From positions 620,001-684,000 of the forward strand of contig JBAOHX010000002.1 in NCBI GenBank assembly GCA_037044955.1: 64,000 bases of DNA, written 5' to 3'. The notes beneath the pieces were generated by a model. It ran no database searches. It was not told the DNA's origin and was given only the letters and a program-made list of their open reading frames with translations. This stretch comes from JAJXWB01 sp037044955. Its GTDB lineage: Bacteria; Pseudomonadota; Alphaproteobacteria; Rhizobiales; Beijerinckiaceae. This document shows positions 8,981 through 17,410 of this stretch, piece after piece. Position 1 is the stretch's first letter. Every line of letters begins with the position of its first letter. Made by a program: the position numbers and the translations under genes.

Positions 8981-9427
8981 ATGATCGACGAAACCGACCG
9001 GCGCATCGTCAACGCCCTGCAGGAGGGCTTTCCGCTCGTCCCGCGCCCCTTCGCGGCCAAGGCGGCCGAGCTCGGCGTGAGCGAAGGTGAGCTGATCGCG
9101 CGCGTCGCGCGCCTGCGCGAAGACGGGACGGTGACGCGCTTCGGCCCGTTCCTGAACGCCGAGAATATCGGCGGCGGCTTCTGCCTCTGCGCCATGGCCG
9201 TGCCCGCGGACAAATGGGAGGCGACCGTCGCCTTCGTCAACGCCCAGCGCGAGGTCGCGCACAATTACCGGCGCGAGCACGCGCTCAACATGTGGTTCGT
9301 GCTGGCGGTGGAGGATCGCGCGGACATCGAGGCGGCCGCCCGCCGCATCGAGGCCTCGACCGGCCTCGACGTTCTCCTCTTTCCGAAGGAACGCGAATAT
9401 TTCCTCGACATGAGGGTGCAGGCGTGA
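8981..9427 (+). CDS. nirG: NirG, siroheme decarboxylase subunit
   Basis: A 148-residue single-domain siroheme decarboxylase subunit of the NirD type, with an AsnC-like N terminus and the motif NYRREHALNMWFVL. It begins 7 bp after nirDL and its stop overlaps the GTG start of nirH. NirG and NirH are expected to form a second decarboxylase pair alongside NirDL. It is placed as G rather than a second D by position and by its pairing with nirH. Confidence 0.9.
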   Translation: MIDETDRRIVNALQEGFPLVPRPFAAKAAELGVSEGELIARVARLREDGTVTRFGPFLNAENIGGGFCLCAMAVPADKWEATVAFVNAQREVAHNYRREHALNMWFVLAVEDRADIEAAARRIEASTGLDVLLFPKEREYFLDMRVQA

Positions 9428-9948
9428 GCGGACAGGAACGATCCCTCGACGCGCTCGATCGCGCCATTCTCGAGGCGACGCAGGCCGGCCTGCCGCTGGT
9501 CGCCGCGCCCTATGCCGAGATCGCCGCGCGCGTCGGCGCGCCCGAGAGCGAGGTTCTCGCGCGACTCGAGACCATGCTGGCGCGCGGGGTGATACGCCGC
9601 ATCGGCCTTGCGCCCAATCACTACAAGCTCGGGCTTGTCTGCAACGGCATGAGCGTGTGGGACGTCGACGATGCGAGCGTCGACGCGCTCGGGCAGCAGG
9701 TCGGCGCGTTCGACTTCGTCACGCATTGCTATCGCCGCCCGCGCAACCTGCCGGCCTGGCCGTACAATCTGTTCGCCATGGTTCACGGCCGCACGCGCGA
9801 GGAGGTGCTCGAAAAACGCGCACGCATCGCGCAATTGCTTGATTCCGCTTGCCGGGCGTCCGACATATTGTTCTCGACCGAAATCCTCAAGAAGACCGGG
9901 CTGCGCCTTGCACGCCGCGCCGGCGCGGAGGCTTCATGTTCCGACTGA
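9424..9948 (+). CDS. nirH: NirH, siroheme decarboxylase subunit
   Basis: A 174-residue NirL-type subunit that pairs with NirG. It starts with GTG inside the nirG stop (GTGA overlap), and its 3' end overlaps the nirJ start by 13 bp. It has the AsnC-like N terminus and the NirL-type motif YRRPRNLPAWPYNLFAMVHG. Tight overlaps on both sides argue for coupled translation of equal amounts of G and H. Confidence 0.9.
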   Translation: MSGQERSLDALDRAILEATQAGLPLVAAPYAEIAARVGAPESEVLARLETMLARGVIRRIGLAPNHYKLGLVCNGMSVWDVDDASVDALGQQVGAFDFVTHCYRRPRNLPAWPYNLFAMVHGRTREEVLEKRARIAQLLDSACRASDILFSTEILKKTGLRLARRAGAEASCSD

Positions 9949-11138
9949 CGCAATTCCTGCGCGAGTTGCGCGATCCGACGCCCGTCGGTCCGCATCGCGA
10001 CTTGCCTGGCCCCGTGGTCATCTGGAACCTCGTGCGGCGCTGCAACCTCAAGTGCAAGCACTGCTACTCGATTTCGGCCGACGTCGATTTTCCCGGCGAG
10101 CTTTCGACCGACGAAGTGTTCCGCGTGATGGACGACATCAAGGCGGCGCGTTCGCCGGTGCTCATCCTGTCCGGCGGGGAGCCTCTGCTGCGTCCGGATA
10201 TTTTCGATATTTCCAAGCGCGCGGTCGATCTCGGCTTCTACACGGCGCTGTCGTCCAACGGCACGCTGATCGACGCCGACATGGCGGGGCGTATCGCCGA
10301 TATCGGTTATGACTATGTCGGCGTCAGCCTCGATGGCATCGGCGCGACGCACGACAAGTTCCGCGGACGCGAGGGCGCCTTCGTCGCCGCGCTCGCCGGC
10401 CTGAAGGAATGCGGACGACGCGGCGTGAAGACGGGCCTGCGTTTCACCATGACGCAGGACAACAACCATCACCTTCCCGATTTGCTCGAACTCGCGCGCG
10501 CCGAAGGCATCGACAAGTTCTACCTGTCGCATCTCGTCTATGCCGGGCGCGGCAACAAGAATTGCGGCGACGACGCGACGTGGAACATCACGCGCGACGC
10601 CATGACCATGCTGTTCGACCACGCCTGGGCGTGCGTCGAACGCGGCGAAGACCGGGAATTCGTCACCGGCAACAACGACGCCGACGCGGTGTTTCTCTAC
10701 CTCTGGGCGCGTGAGAAATTCCCGGACAAGGTCGAGCATCTGCGCGCGAAGCTGGCGCAGTGGGGCGGCAACGCCTCGGGCGTGAACGTCGCGAACATCG
10801 ACAATGTCGGCGACGTCCATCCCGACACGATGTGGTGGCACTATACGATCGGCAACGTGCGCAAGCGGCCCTTCGGCGACATCTGGGCGGATACGTCCGA
10901 TCCGATCATGGCGGGGCTGAAGGCGCGGCCGCGCAAGATTTCGGGACGCTGCGGCGCCTGCGCCTATTTCGACGTCTGTGGCGGCAATACGCGCGTGCGC
11001 GCTCTGCGCATGACGGGCGATGCTTTCGCCGAAGATCCGGCGTGCTATCTCAGCGACGCCGAGATCGGCGTGGCGAGCGCGCCGCGCGTCGAGACGAAGC
11101 CCTATCGGGGACGCAAGCATGAAGCCCTGGCTGTCTAG
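9936..11138 (+). CDS. nirJ: NirJ, radical SAM heme d1 biosynthesis enzyme
   Basis: A 400-residue radical SAM enzyme that replaces two propionate side chains on the way to heme d1. The N-terminal cluster motif is CNLKCKHC (CxxxCxxC, near residue 37), followed by LSGGEPLLR, the SAM-binding GGEP motif. A C-terminal SPASM-like region has CGACAYFDVCGG and a later Cys, suited to an auxiliary cluster. It overlaps nirH and nirN, and there is no internal frame problem. Confidence 0.95.
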   Translation: MFRLTQFLRELRDPTPVGPHRDLPGPVVIWNLVRRCNLKCKHCYSISADVDFPGELSTDEVFRVMDDIKAARSPVLILSGGEPLLRPDIFDISKRAVDLGFYTALSSNGTLIDADMAGRIADIGYDYVGVSLDGIGATHDKFRGREGAFVAALAGLKECGRRGVKTGLRFTMTQDNNHHLPDLLELARAEGIDKFYLSHLVYAGRGNKNCGDDATWNITRDAMTMLFDHAWACVERGEDREFVTGNNDADAVFLYLWAREKFPDKVEHLRAKLAQWGGNASGVNVANIDNVGDVHPDTMWWHYTIGNVRKRPFGDIWADTSDPIMAGLKARPRKISGRCGACAYFDVCGGNTRVRALRMTGDAFAEDPACYLSDAEIGVASAPRVETKPYRGRKHEALAV

Positions 11139-12678
11139 CCTTTTTGCGTTGACGCTGCTCGCGGCGATCGCGCCGGCGCATGCGGAACCCGACGCGGGCG
11201 CGCTCTACCAGGCGAAATGCGCGGCGTGCCACGGCGGCGACAGGCTCGGCGCCATCGGACCGGCGCTGCTGCCCGACAATCTCGGGCGCCTCGGCGTCGC
11301 GGGCGCGGAAAAGGTGATCCGCAGCGGGCGCGAGGCGACTCAGATGCCGGCCTTCGGCGGCGAGCTCGATGACGCCTCCATCAAGGCGCTCGCGGCGCTC
11401 GTCTATACCAAGCCCGCGACGACGCCGGTATGGGGCGAGAAGGAGATCGCGGCGAGCCGCGTGCTGACGCCGGCGCCCGCCGTCGACAAGCCGGTGTTCG
11501 CCGCCGATCCGCTCAATCTCTTCGTCGTCGTCGAAAGCGGCGATCATCATGTCAGCATTCTCGACGGCGACACGTTCACGCCTATGCATCGCTTCGCCAG
11601 CCGCTTCGCGCTGCATGGCGGACCGAAATTCACGCATGACGGGCGCTACGTGTTCTTCGGTTCGCGCGACGGCTGGGTGACCAAGTTCGACCTGTGGACG
11701 CTGACGGTCGTCGCGGAAGTCCGCGCCGGCGTGAACACGCGCAACATCGCGCTGTCGAAAGACGCCAAGCATCTCGCCGTGGCGAATTATCTGCCCAACA
11801 CGCTGGTGATCCTGAGCGCGGCCGATCTCTCGGTCGAAAAGATTTTCGATGTCATGGACCGCAAGGGGCAGGCCTCGCGCGTATCGGCGGTCTATCAGGC
11901 GCCGCAGCGCGACAGTTTCATCGCGGCGCTGAAGGATGTGCCGGAAATCTGGGAAATCGCCACCAATCCCAGCGCGCCGCCGGTCTATACGGGTCTCGTG
12001 CACAGCTACGAGAAGGGCATGGTCGAGGCGCTGGCCTCGTCGCAAGGCTTGTTCGCGCTGCGGCGAATCGCGGCGAGCGAACCGCTCGACGATTTCTTCT
12101 TCGATCCCGACTATCGCAACCTCATCGGCGCGAGCCGCAACGGCGACCACGCCGTCGTCGTCAACCTCAACACGGGCCGCGAGATCGCCAATATTCCGAT
12201 GCCGGGCATGCCGCATCTTGGCTCGGGCGTCTCGTGGATGCGCGACGGACACAGGCTGGTCGCCACGCCGCATCTGAAGGAAGGCAAGATCAGCGTGATC
12301 GACACCGCCGACTGGAAGACGATCGCCACCATAGACACGCAGGGGCCGGGCTTCTTCCTGCGCAGCCACGAGAACTCGCCGTTCATCTGGGCGGATTCCT
12401 TCATGTCGCCCAAGAACAAGGACAAGGTGCAGATCATCGACAAGACGACGCTGCAGATCGCGCGCGTGATGCAGCCCGCGCCCGGCAAGACGACGGGCCA
12501 TGTGGAATTCGACCGGTCCGGCCGCCATGCGCTGCTGAGCGTATGGGAAATGGACGGCGCGATCATCGTCTACGACGCGGCGACTTTCCAGGAGATCAAG
12601 CGTCTGCCGATGTCCAAGCCCGCCGGCAAGTACAACGTCTACAACAAGATCACCTTCTCGGAAGGCACGAGCCACTAG
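11119..12678 (+). CDS. nirN: NirN, heme c/d1-binding cytochrome cd1 homologue
   Basis: A 519-residue periplasmic NirS paralogue with a signal peptide (1-22), an N-terminal heme c site CAACH at 34-38 and a d1-type propeller. NirN catalyses the final dehydrogenation giving the acrylate side chain of heme d1 and hands it to NirS. It ends with GKYNVYNK, close to the NirS ending. The start overlaps the nirJ end. It is NirN rather than a second NirS by gene order and by lacking the FLHDGG motif. Confidence 0.92.
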   Translation: MKPWLSSLFALTLLAAIAPAHAEPDAGALYQAKCAACHGGDRLGAIGPALLPDNLGRLGVAGAEKVIRSGREATQMPAFGGELDDASIKALAALVYTKPATTPVWGEKEIAASRVLTPAPAVDKPVFAADPLNLFVVVESGDHHVSILDGDTFTPMHRFASRFALHGGPKFTHDGRYVFFGSRDGWVTKFDLWTLTVVAEVRAGVNTRNIALSKDAKHLAVANYLPNTLVILSAADLSVEKIFDVMDRKGQASRVSAVYQAPQRDSFIAALKDVPEIWEIATNPSAPPVYTGLVHSYEKGMVEALASSQGLFALRRIAASEPLDDFFFDPDYRNLIGASRNGDHAVVVNLNTGREIANIPMPGMPHLGSGVSWMRDGHRLVATPHLKEGKISVIDTADWKTIATIDTQGPGFFLRSHENSPFIWADSFMSPKNKDKVQIIDKTTLQIARVMQPAPGKTTGHVEFDRSGRHALLSVWEMDGAIIVYDAATFQEIKRLPMSKPAGKYNVYNKITFSEGTSH

Positions 12679-12743
12679 GGCCGGACATTTGTCCTTGCCG
12701 CGAGAACGCGCGCCTCATGCGGCGCGTCTTCTTGCGGCGCCCC

Positions 12744-13433
12744 TCAGGCGGTGCGCCGTTCGAGCCGTGCGCGAAGACCGGCGATGTCCTTGATATGGAC
12801 GCGCGCGCCGTCGATCTCGACGCCGAAGGCGCGCAACCGCGCGAAGGCGCGCGATAGCGTTTCCTGCGCGATGCCGAGCGTATTGGCGATCACGCGCTTG
12901 TCGAAGGGCAGGGTGAAGTCGGCGGCGCCGGAATCCTTTTCGGCGAGACCGAGAAGAAAGTCGGCGACGCGCTCGTCGCCGCTCTGCAATTTCAGTTGCT
13001 CGATCTGCCGCACCATGTGGTGCAGATGCTGCGCGGTGGCCGCGATCATGGCGAAGCCGATTTCCGGCCGCGCGCAGATTTCCTCGCGCAACGCCTCCGC
13101 CTCGATGCGGGCCAGCGTGACTTCGGTCGCGGCCATGGCGGTGGCGGGATATTGCCCGTCGACCATGGCGACGGCCTCCGCGAAGGTCTCGCCGCGCGCA
13201 AATGTCGTCAGCAGCGCCTGGCGCCCGTCGGGACGCGCGCGGATGAGCTTGACCCATCCTTCGACGACGATGAAGAAAGCGCGCGCCGCGGCGCCCTGCG
13301 TGAAGATCAGCGCGCCGGCAGGCCGTTTCTCAATACGCGAGCGCGCCGCGATCCGCTCGAGAATCGGATCGGGCAGGCTCGAAAACAGGTTGACGGAGCG
13401 AAGCGCCGTCATCACGGAAGCGTCGCTCGCCAT
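12744..13433 (-). CDS. NnrR/Dnr-like Crp/Fnr transcription regulator
   Basis: A 229-residue Crp/Fnr-family regulator: cyclic-nucleotide-binding-like beta roll (about 10-125), a long dimer helix, and a C-terminal winged helix with the recognition segment TLGIAQETLSRAFARL. It lacks the N-terminal cysteine cluster of FNR, which fits the NO-responsive Dnr/NnrR/NNR branch. It is convergent with nirN and has its own FNR/NNR-type box 60 bp upstream of the start. I infer that it activates the nir promoters in response to NO. The subgroup name is inferred from context. Confidence 0.85.
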   Translation of the reverse strand: MASDASVMTALRSVNLFSSLPDPILERIAARSRIEKRPAGALIFTQGAAARAFFIVVEGWVKLIRARPDGRQALLTTFARGETFAEAVAMVDGQYPATAMAATEVTLARIEAEALREEICARPEIGFAMIAATAQHLHHMVRQIEQLKLQSGDERVADFLLGLAEKDSGAADFTLPFDKRVIANTLGIAQETLSRAFARLRAFGVEIDGARVHIKDIAGLRARLERRTA

Positions 13434-13492
13434 ACCGCGCCTCCCAATCGGACTGGTTGGCCCGAAAGTTCACTGCGCGGCGCTATTATGCC

Positions 13493-13506
13493 TTGAGCAT
13501 TGTCAA
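13493..13506 (-). promoter_or_regulatory. FNR/NNR-type box before the NnrR-like gene
   Basis: TTGAG-CATT-GTCAA matches the NNR/FNR box with one off-consensus base in the left half-site. It is centred about 66 bp upstream of the regulator start codon at 13433, in the gap to the enoyl-CoA hydratase gene end. It would allow autoregulation or control by FnrN. Confidence 0.7.
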
Positions 13507-13523
13507 GCGCGGCTGTTCGCCGT

Positions 13524-14327
13524 TTACCTGCCGGTGAAGGCCGGCGCGCGCTTCTCGACGAAATGCGCGACGCCTTCCTTGAAGTCTTCCGACGCGAAGG
13601 ACTTCTTCATCTCGGTGTCCGCATCGGCCCAGGCCTCGGCGAGCGACTGGAAATGCGTGCGCCAGACCTGGCGCTTGATGACGCCGATGGAGCGCGGCGA
13701 AGCCGTCGCCGTCATGTCGTGCGCAATCTGAAGAACGTGCGCGAGGAAGCCCTCGAAGGGCAGCTTGCGCACGAGTCCCATGCGCTCGGCCTCGGCCGCA
13801 TCGATCGTGCGCGCGGAACAGAGAAGGTCGAGCGCGTTCATCGTGCCGATGAGGCGCGGCAGCATCCAGGATATGCCGTGTTCGGCGATGAGGCCGCGCT
13901 TGGCGAAGGCAGTGGTGAGCTTGGCGCCGTCGGCCATGTAGCGGAAGTCGCCGAAGACGGCGAAGCACAGGCCGATGCCGGCGATCGGGCCGTTGATCGC
14001 CATGAAGATCGGCTTGTCGATCGCCAGCATGTAGGAGAATTTCTGCTTGAAATTATCGGCGCCGCCGCTGGAGCCCGCCGCATCGGGATTGCGGTCGCCG
14101 GGCGTCGCCTGGATGCCGGTGAGAATGTTCATGTCGGCGCCGGCGCAGAAGCCGCGGCCCGCGCCGGTCACGACGATGGCGCGCACGTTCGCGTCGTCGG
14201 CGGCCGCCTCCATCGCCGCGCGAATATCCTTCTCCATCTGCCCGGTCCAGGCGTTGAGCCGGTCCGGACGGTTGAGGGTGATGATCGCGACGTGCTTGTC
14301 GACCGAATATTCGATGTCCTGATACAT
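13524..14327 (-). CDS. Enoyl-CoA hydratase/isomerase family protein
   Basis: A 267-residue crotonase-family protein that probably adds water to, or isomerises, an enoyl-CoA. It has the oxyanion-hole segments GAGRGFCAGADMNIL and NGPIAGIGL, and an Asp-Glu region near RGLIAEHGISWMLPRLIG; the Glu in AEHG is at the usual catalytic place. The start at 14327 is chosen for the AGAGGAAA ribosome site; a longer frame would run into a palindromic repeat. Substrate unknown. Confidence 0.85.
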   Translation of the reverse strand: MYQDIEYSVDKHVAIITLNRPDRLNAWTGQMEKDIRAAMEAAADDANVRAIVVTGAGRGFCAGADMNILTGIQATPGDRNPDAAGSSGGADNFKQKFSYMLAIDKPIFMAINGPIAGIGLCFAVFGDFRYMADGAKLTTAFAKRGLIAEHGISWMLPRLIGTMNALDLLCSARTIDAAEAERMGLVRKLPFEGFLAHVLQIAHDMTATASPRSIGVIKRQVWRTHFQSLAEAWADADTEMKKSFASEDFKEGVAHFVEKRAPAFTGR

Positions 14328-14349
14328 GCGTTTCCTCTTTGGTGTTTCT

Positions 14350-14440
14350 GTCATTGCGAGGAGCGAAGCGACGCGGCAATCCATCCCCGCATCTGAAGCG
14401 TGTTCCGGTGGATGGATTGCTTCGCTTCGCTCGCAATGAC
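14350..14440. repeat. Palindromic repeat, family A copy 1
   Basis: A 91-bp imperfect palindrome: GTCATTGCGAG plus GAGCGAAGCG at the left is mirrored by CTTCGCTTCGCTCGCAATGAC at the right, with GGCAATCCATCC/GGATGGATTGC inside. It fills the gap between the desaturase and the hydratase. A second, diverged copy lies inside ftsK (59576-59695). Confidence 0.85.
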
Positions 14441-14454
14441 GGCGTTATGCTCGT

Positions 14455-15483
14455 TCAAAATCCCGACGACGCCTGGTCCTGTCCCATGTTCGTTCCCTCG
14501 CGCATGCGGCGCGCGTTGCTGACGAGCGCGCCGCGCCGGTCGGCCTCGGGCGGCAGCGCGGTCGCCATGCGCAGCACGCTCGCATAATTCGGTTGCACCT
14601 CCATGCGGCCGTAGAGCGGCCCGCGCGCGAGAATGGCGTGCAGCTTCGGCAGCTTGTAGCAGGGCACGAAGAACAGCAGGTGATGCTCGAGGTGGTAGTT
14701 GACGAAATAGGGCGCGACGAACAGACGCTCGACCCAGCCCGCCAGCGTCGTGCGCGTGTTGCGCAGGGGATCGTCGTGATCGGGCACGACGGCGTGCTCG
14801 GCGATGTTGCGGATGCGGGTGACCACCATGTACCAGGTGAGCATCGGCACAAGCCACAGCAGCGGATAGGCCCACCAGACGCCGGCTGCCGCGAGAGCCG
14901 CCCAGAGAATGCCGTTCACGAGAAACTGCCGGCCGAGCTTTTCACGGAGGAAGGCGAGGCGCTGCTTCAGCGGCCACGAGGGGTCGCCGAGAGCGTTGAG
15001 CAATTGCGCCTTGCGCTGCGCGAAGCCTGTCTGGCCGAAGAGATCGCGCAGGAACTTGCGGCGATAGCTCGCGCGCGTGATCGGAAAGGGCGCAGAGAGC
15101 ACGAGATCGGGATCGTCCGCCTGCTGCGTGCGCTTGTGATGGTTCATGTGATAGCGACGATAGGCGCGCGTCTCGGCGAAGACCGGATAGGCGCACAGCC
15201 ATTGCGACAGCCAGAGATTGACCGTCGGATTGCTCGCCAGACAGCCGTGCGCGCCGTCGTGCATGAGGATGGCGAGTCCGAGCTGGCGCGAGCCGATGAC
15301 CATGACCGCGAGAACGAATGTCAGCGGATTGGGAAGCCAGGCGACGAGGGCGATCGACGCCAGGATCAGCGTCCAGGCGTGGGCGATCATGAACAGGCCG
15401 CGCGCGGTCGAGCGCGTGCGCAGATCGGCGAGCTGTTCCGTCGAGAGAAACTCGGCGGCGGGAAGGCGCGGGGCGAAGGCCAT
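14455..15483 (-). CDS. Membrane fatty-acid desaturase family protein
   Basis: A 342-residue integral membrane di-iron desaturase/hydroxylase. The three histidine boxes are present: HDGAH, HMNHH and HLEHH, between about four hydrophobic segments. The start at 15483 (MAFAPRLP) is preferred to an upstream in-frame ATG. It introduces a double bond or hydroxyl into an acyl chain or carotenoid-like lipid; substrate cannot be told. It lies leftward beside the hydratase, separated from it by a palindromic repeat, so one operon is not certain. Confidence 0.85.
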   Translation of the reverse strand: MAFAPRLPAAEFLSTEQLADLRTRSTARGLFMIAHAWTLILASIALVAWLPNPLTFVLAVMVIGSRQLGLAILMHDGAHGCLASNPTVNLWLSQWLCAYPVFAETRAYRRYHMNHHKRTQQADDPDLVLSAPFPITRASYRRKFLRDLFGQTGFAQRKAQLLNALGDPSWPLKQRLAFLREKLGRQFLVNGILWAALAAAGVWWAYPLLWLVPMLTWYMVVTRIRNIAEHAVVPDHDDPLRNTRTTLAGWVERLFVAPYFVNYHLEHHLLFFVPCYKLPKLHAILARGPLYGRMEVQPNYASVLRMATALPPEADRRGALVSNARRMREGTNMGQDQASSGF

Positions 15484-15564
15484 GACCGAATGTAGCGCCA
15501 CGCGCCGCCCGCGCAACGTTGCGCTGCGGCATGGGGCGGATGCGCCGGCAAAGCGTGGCGCGCC

Positions 15565-15630
15565 GGGACCGCCGGCCTCCGGCCAGGCAAATGCGGTTCG
15601 GGAGAGGGCCGGCCGGAGGCCGGCGGTCCC
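15565..15630. repeat. Inverted repeat, family D copy 1
   Basis: Two perfect 20-bp arms, 15565-15584 and 15611-15630, each containing the core GCCGGCCTCCGGCC or its complement, separated by 26 bp. It lies between two leftward genes. A related, more elaborate copy follows tex at 63277-63402. Confidence 0.85.
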
Positions 15631-15635
15631 GTGCT

Positions 15636-15938
15636 TCAGATCTCCATATCCAGCAGGCGCGAGCTCAGCGATTTGCCATGCGCGTCGAGCGCGAGCGAGC
15701 GGGTGACGCCGCCGCCGAGCGCATTTTGCAGAACGAAATTGAGCGCGCCGAGCGATGGGATTTCGTAGCGCACGACCTCGCCATGCACAATTCCGGCGAA
15801 ATGGTTTTTCACGCGATCGGCAGTGACCTTGTCGCGCAACAGCGAATAGTCGGCCTCGTCGAAAGCGATCAGCGAGATGACCGACGTGTTTCCCTTGTCG
15901 CCGGTGCGGGAATGGGCGATGTCGCGCAGCTTCCTCAT
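15636..15938 (-). CDS. AtuA-associated C-terminal domain protein
   Basis: A 100-residue protein beginning with a conserved HSRTGDKGNTS segment. In many AtuA-type proteins this domain is fused to the C terminus; here it is a separate small gene 13 bp after the AtuA-like gene, so the two probably form a complex. No catalytic function is established for the domain. Confidence 0.8.
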   Translation of the reverse strand: MRKLRDIAHSRTGDKGNTSVISLIAFDEADYSLLRDKVTADRVKNHFAGIVHGEVVRYEIPSLGALNFVLQNALGGGVTRSLALDAHGKSLSSRLLDMEI

Positions 15939-15951
15939 GGCGTCTTCACTC

Positions 15952-17295
15952 TCATGGCGCTTGCACGAAGGTCACGGTCGGCCGCACTTTTTCGCGCGCG
16001 ACATAAGCGGAGGCGATGGCGATGATCGGCTTCACGCCCTTCCATGCGCCGCCGCCGCCGGCAGGCCCGTTGGTGTAGAGGCTCTCGACTTCCTCGCCGA
16101 CCAGTTGCGCCGCCTCGCGGCTGTCCGTGCGCGCCGCGACACGCAGGCGAGCCTCGTAGGGTTCCGCGTTGGTCCGCGGCGTCGCCGCGCCGTGCAGGCT
16201 GTCGACGCCAATGATGTCGATGCGCAATTCGCGCAAGGCGACGCCGACGATGGATAGCCGCTCGCGCACGATTTCGCCGGCAAGGCGTGCGCGAGACATT
16301 GCGCCGGGGCCGGCATAGGACATCTGGCCTTCGCCGACGAAGCCGTCGCGATAGCCGACCGAACATTTGAGCGTGGGCGGCGCGCGATGGCCCGTGGCGC
16401 CGGTCGCCTTCACGCGATCCGTGTCGATCTCCGCGACGCGCACGGATGAAAAATCTGCGGTCACGTCCGGCTGCATATAGGCGGCGGGATCGCCGATCTC
16501 GTAGAGCAATTGTTCCTTGCAGGTCGCGGTCGTCACGGCGCCGCCGGAGCCGGCGAGCTTGGTGATCTCGATCTCGCCGCGCTCGTCGACGACGCCGATG
16601 GGAAAGCCGAGGCGCGCGAGACCGGCGATATCCTTCACGCCGGGATCGGCGAAATATCCGCCGGTGATCTGGCCCGCGCATTCCAGCAGGTGTCCCGCCA
16701 TCACGCCGCGGCCGAGCATGGCCCAGTCGTCGTCGCGCCAGCCGAATTCATGCATCAGCGGCCCGAGAAAAAGCGCGGGATCGGAGACGCGGCCGGTGAC
16801 GACGATGGTCGCGCCGGCGCCGAGCGCATCGGCGATCGCGCGCGCGCCGAGATAGGCGTTGGCGGAAACGAGAGTCTCGCGCATGTCCGACGCGCGCAGC
16901 CCGGTCTCGACGATGGCGGCGTCTTCGCTCAGCAGGACGTCGAGCACGTCGTCGCCGGTCACGGCCGCGACGCGCTGGTCGGCGAAGCCGAGCTCGCGGC
17001 AAAGCGCTGCGACACGGCGCGCGGCGGCGAGCGGATTGGCCGCGCCCATGTTGGTGACGATCCTGACGCCTTGGCGTCCGCAGAACGGCAGCACCGCGCG
17101 AAAACGGCGTTCGAGCAGCGGATCGTAACCGGCGTCCGGATTGTCGAGTTTCGCCAATTGCGCGATCGCGATGGTGCGCTCGGCCAGGCATTCGAACACG
17201 AGATAGTCGAGCGCCCCGTCGCGCGCGAGATCGACCGCCGGCTCGATGCGGTCGCCGGAAAAGCCGGAGCCTGCGCCCAGTCGGATGGTTTTCAC
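15952..17295 (-). CDS. AtuA-family (DUF1446) protein
   Basis: A 447-residue protein of the family named for AtuA of acyclic terpene utilisation in Pseudomonas. It opens with IRLGAGSGFSGDRIEPAV and has the conserved GRVSDPALFLGPL and YTNGPAGGGG segments. It is the first gene of a two-gene leftward unit with the small partner. In other bacteria such pairs sit with acyl-CoA enzymes; here a hydratase lies 1.3 kb away on the same strand. Substrate unknown; the terpene link is by name only. Confidence 0.82.
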   Translation of the reverse strand: MKTIRLGAGSGFSGDRIEPAVDLARDGALDYLVFECLAERTIAIAQLAKLDNPDAGYDPLLERRFRAVLPFCGRQGVRIVTNMGAANPLAAARRVAALCRELGFADQRVAAVTGDDVLDVLLSEDAAIVETGLRASDMRETLVSANAYLGARAIADALGAGATIVVTGRVSDPALFLGPLMHEFGWRDDDWAMLGRGVMAGHLLECAGQITGGYFADPGVKDIAGLARLGFPIGVVDERGEIEITKLAGSGGAVTTATCKEQLLYEIGDPAAYMQPDVTADFSSVRVAEIDTDRVKATGATGHRAPPTLKCSVGYRDGFVGEGQMSYAGPGAMSRARLAGEIVRERLSIVGVALRELRIDIIGVDSLHGAATPRTNAEPYEARLRVAARTDSREAAQLVGEEVESLYTNGPAGGGGAWKGVKPIIAIASAYVAREKVRPTVTFVQAP

Positions 17296-17410
17296 GGCGC
17301 CTCCCGTTCCTCTTTCGCTGCAAGGCTAGGGCAGGGACGCGGCGCCGGCAATTGCGCGCGTCATCGGCTTCACGCTAGCCTCACGGCATTTCCAGACGAC
17401 GAGGTCCATC

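Noticed and set aside
12690..12735. Possible terminator between nirN and the NnrR-like gene (ACGCGC with GCGCGT)
   Set aside because: The stem is imperfect and the T tract is broken by C; not strong enough to list.
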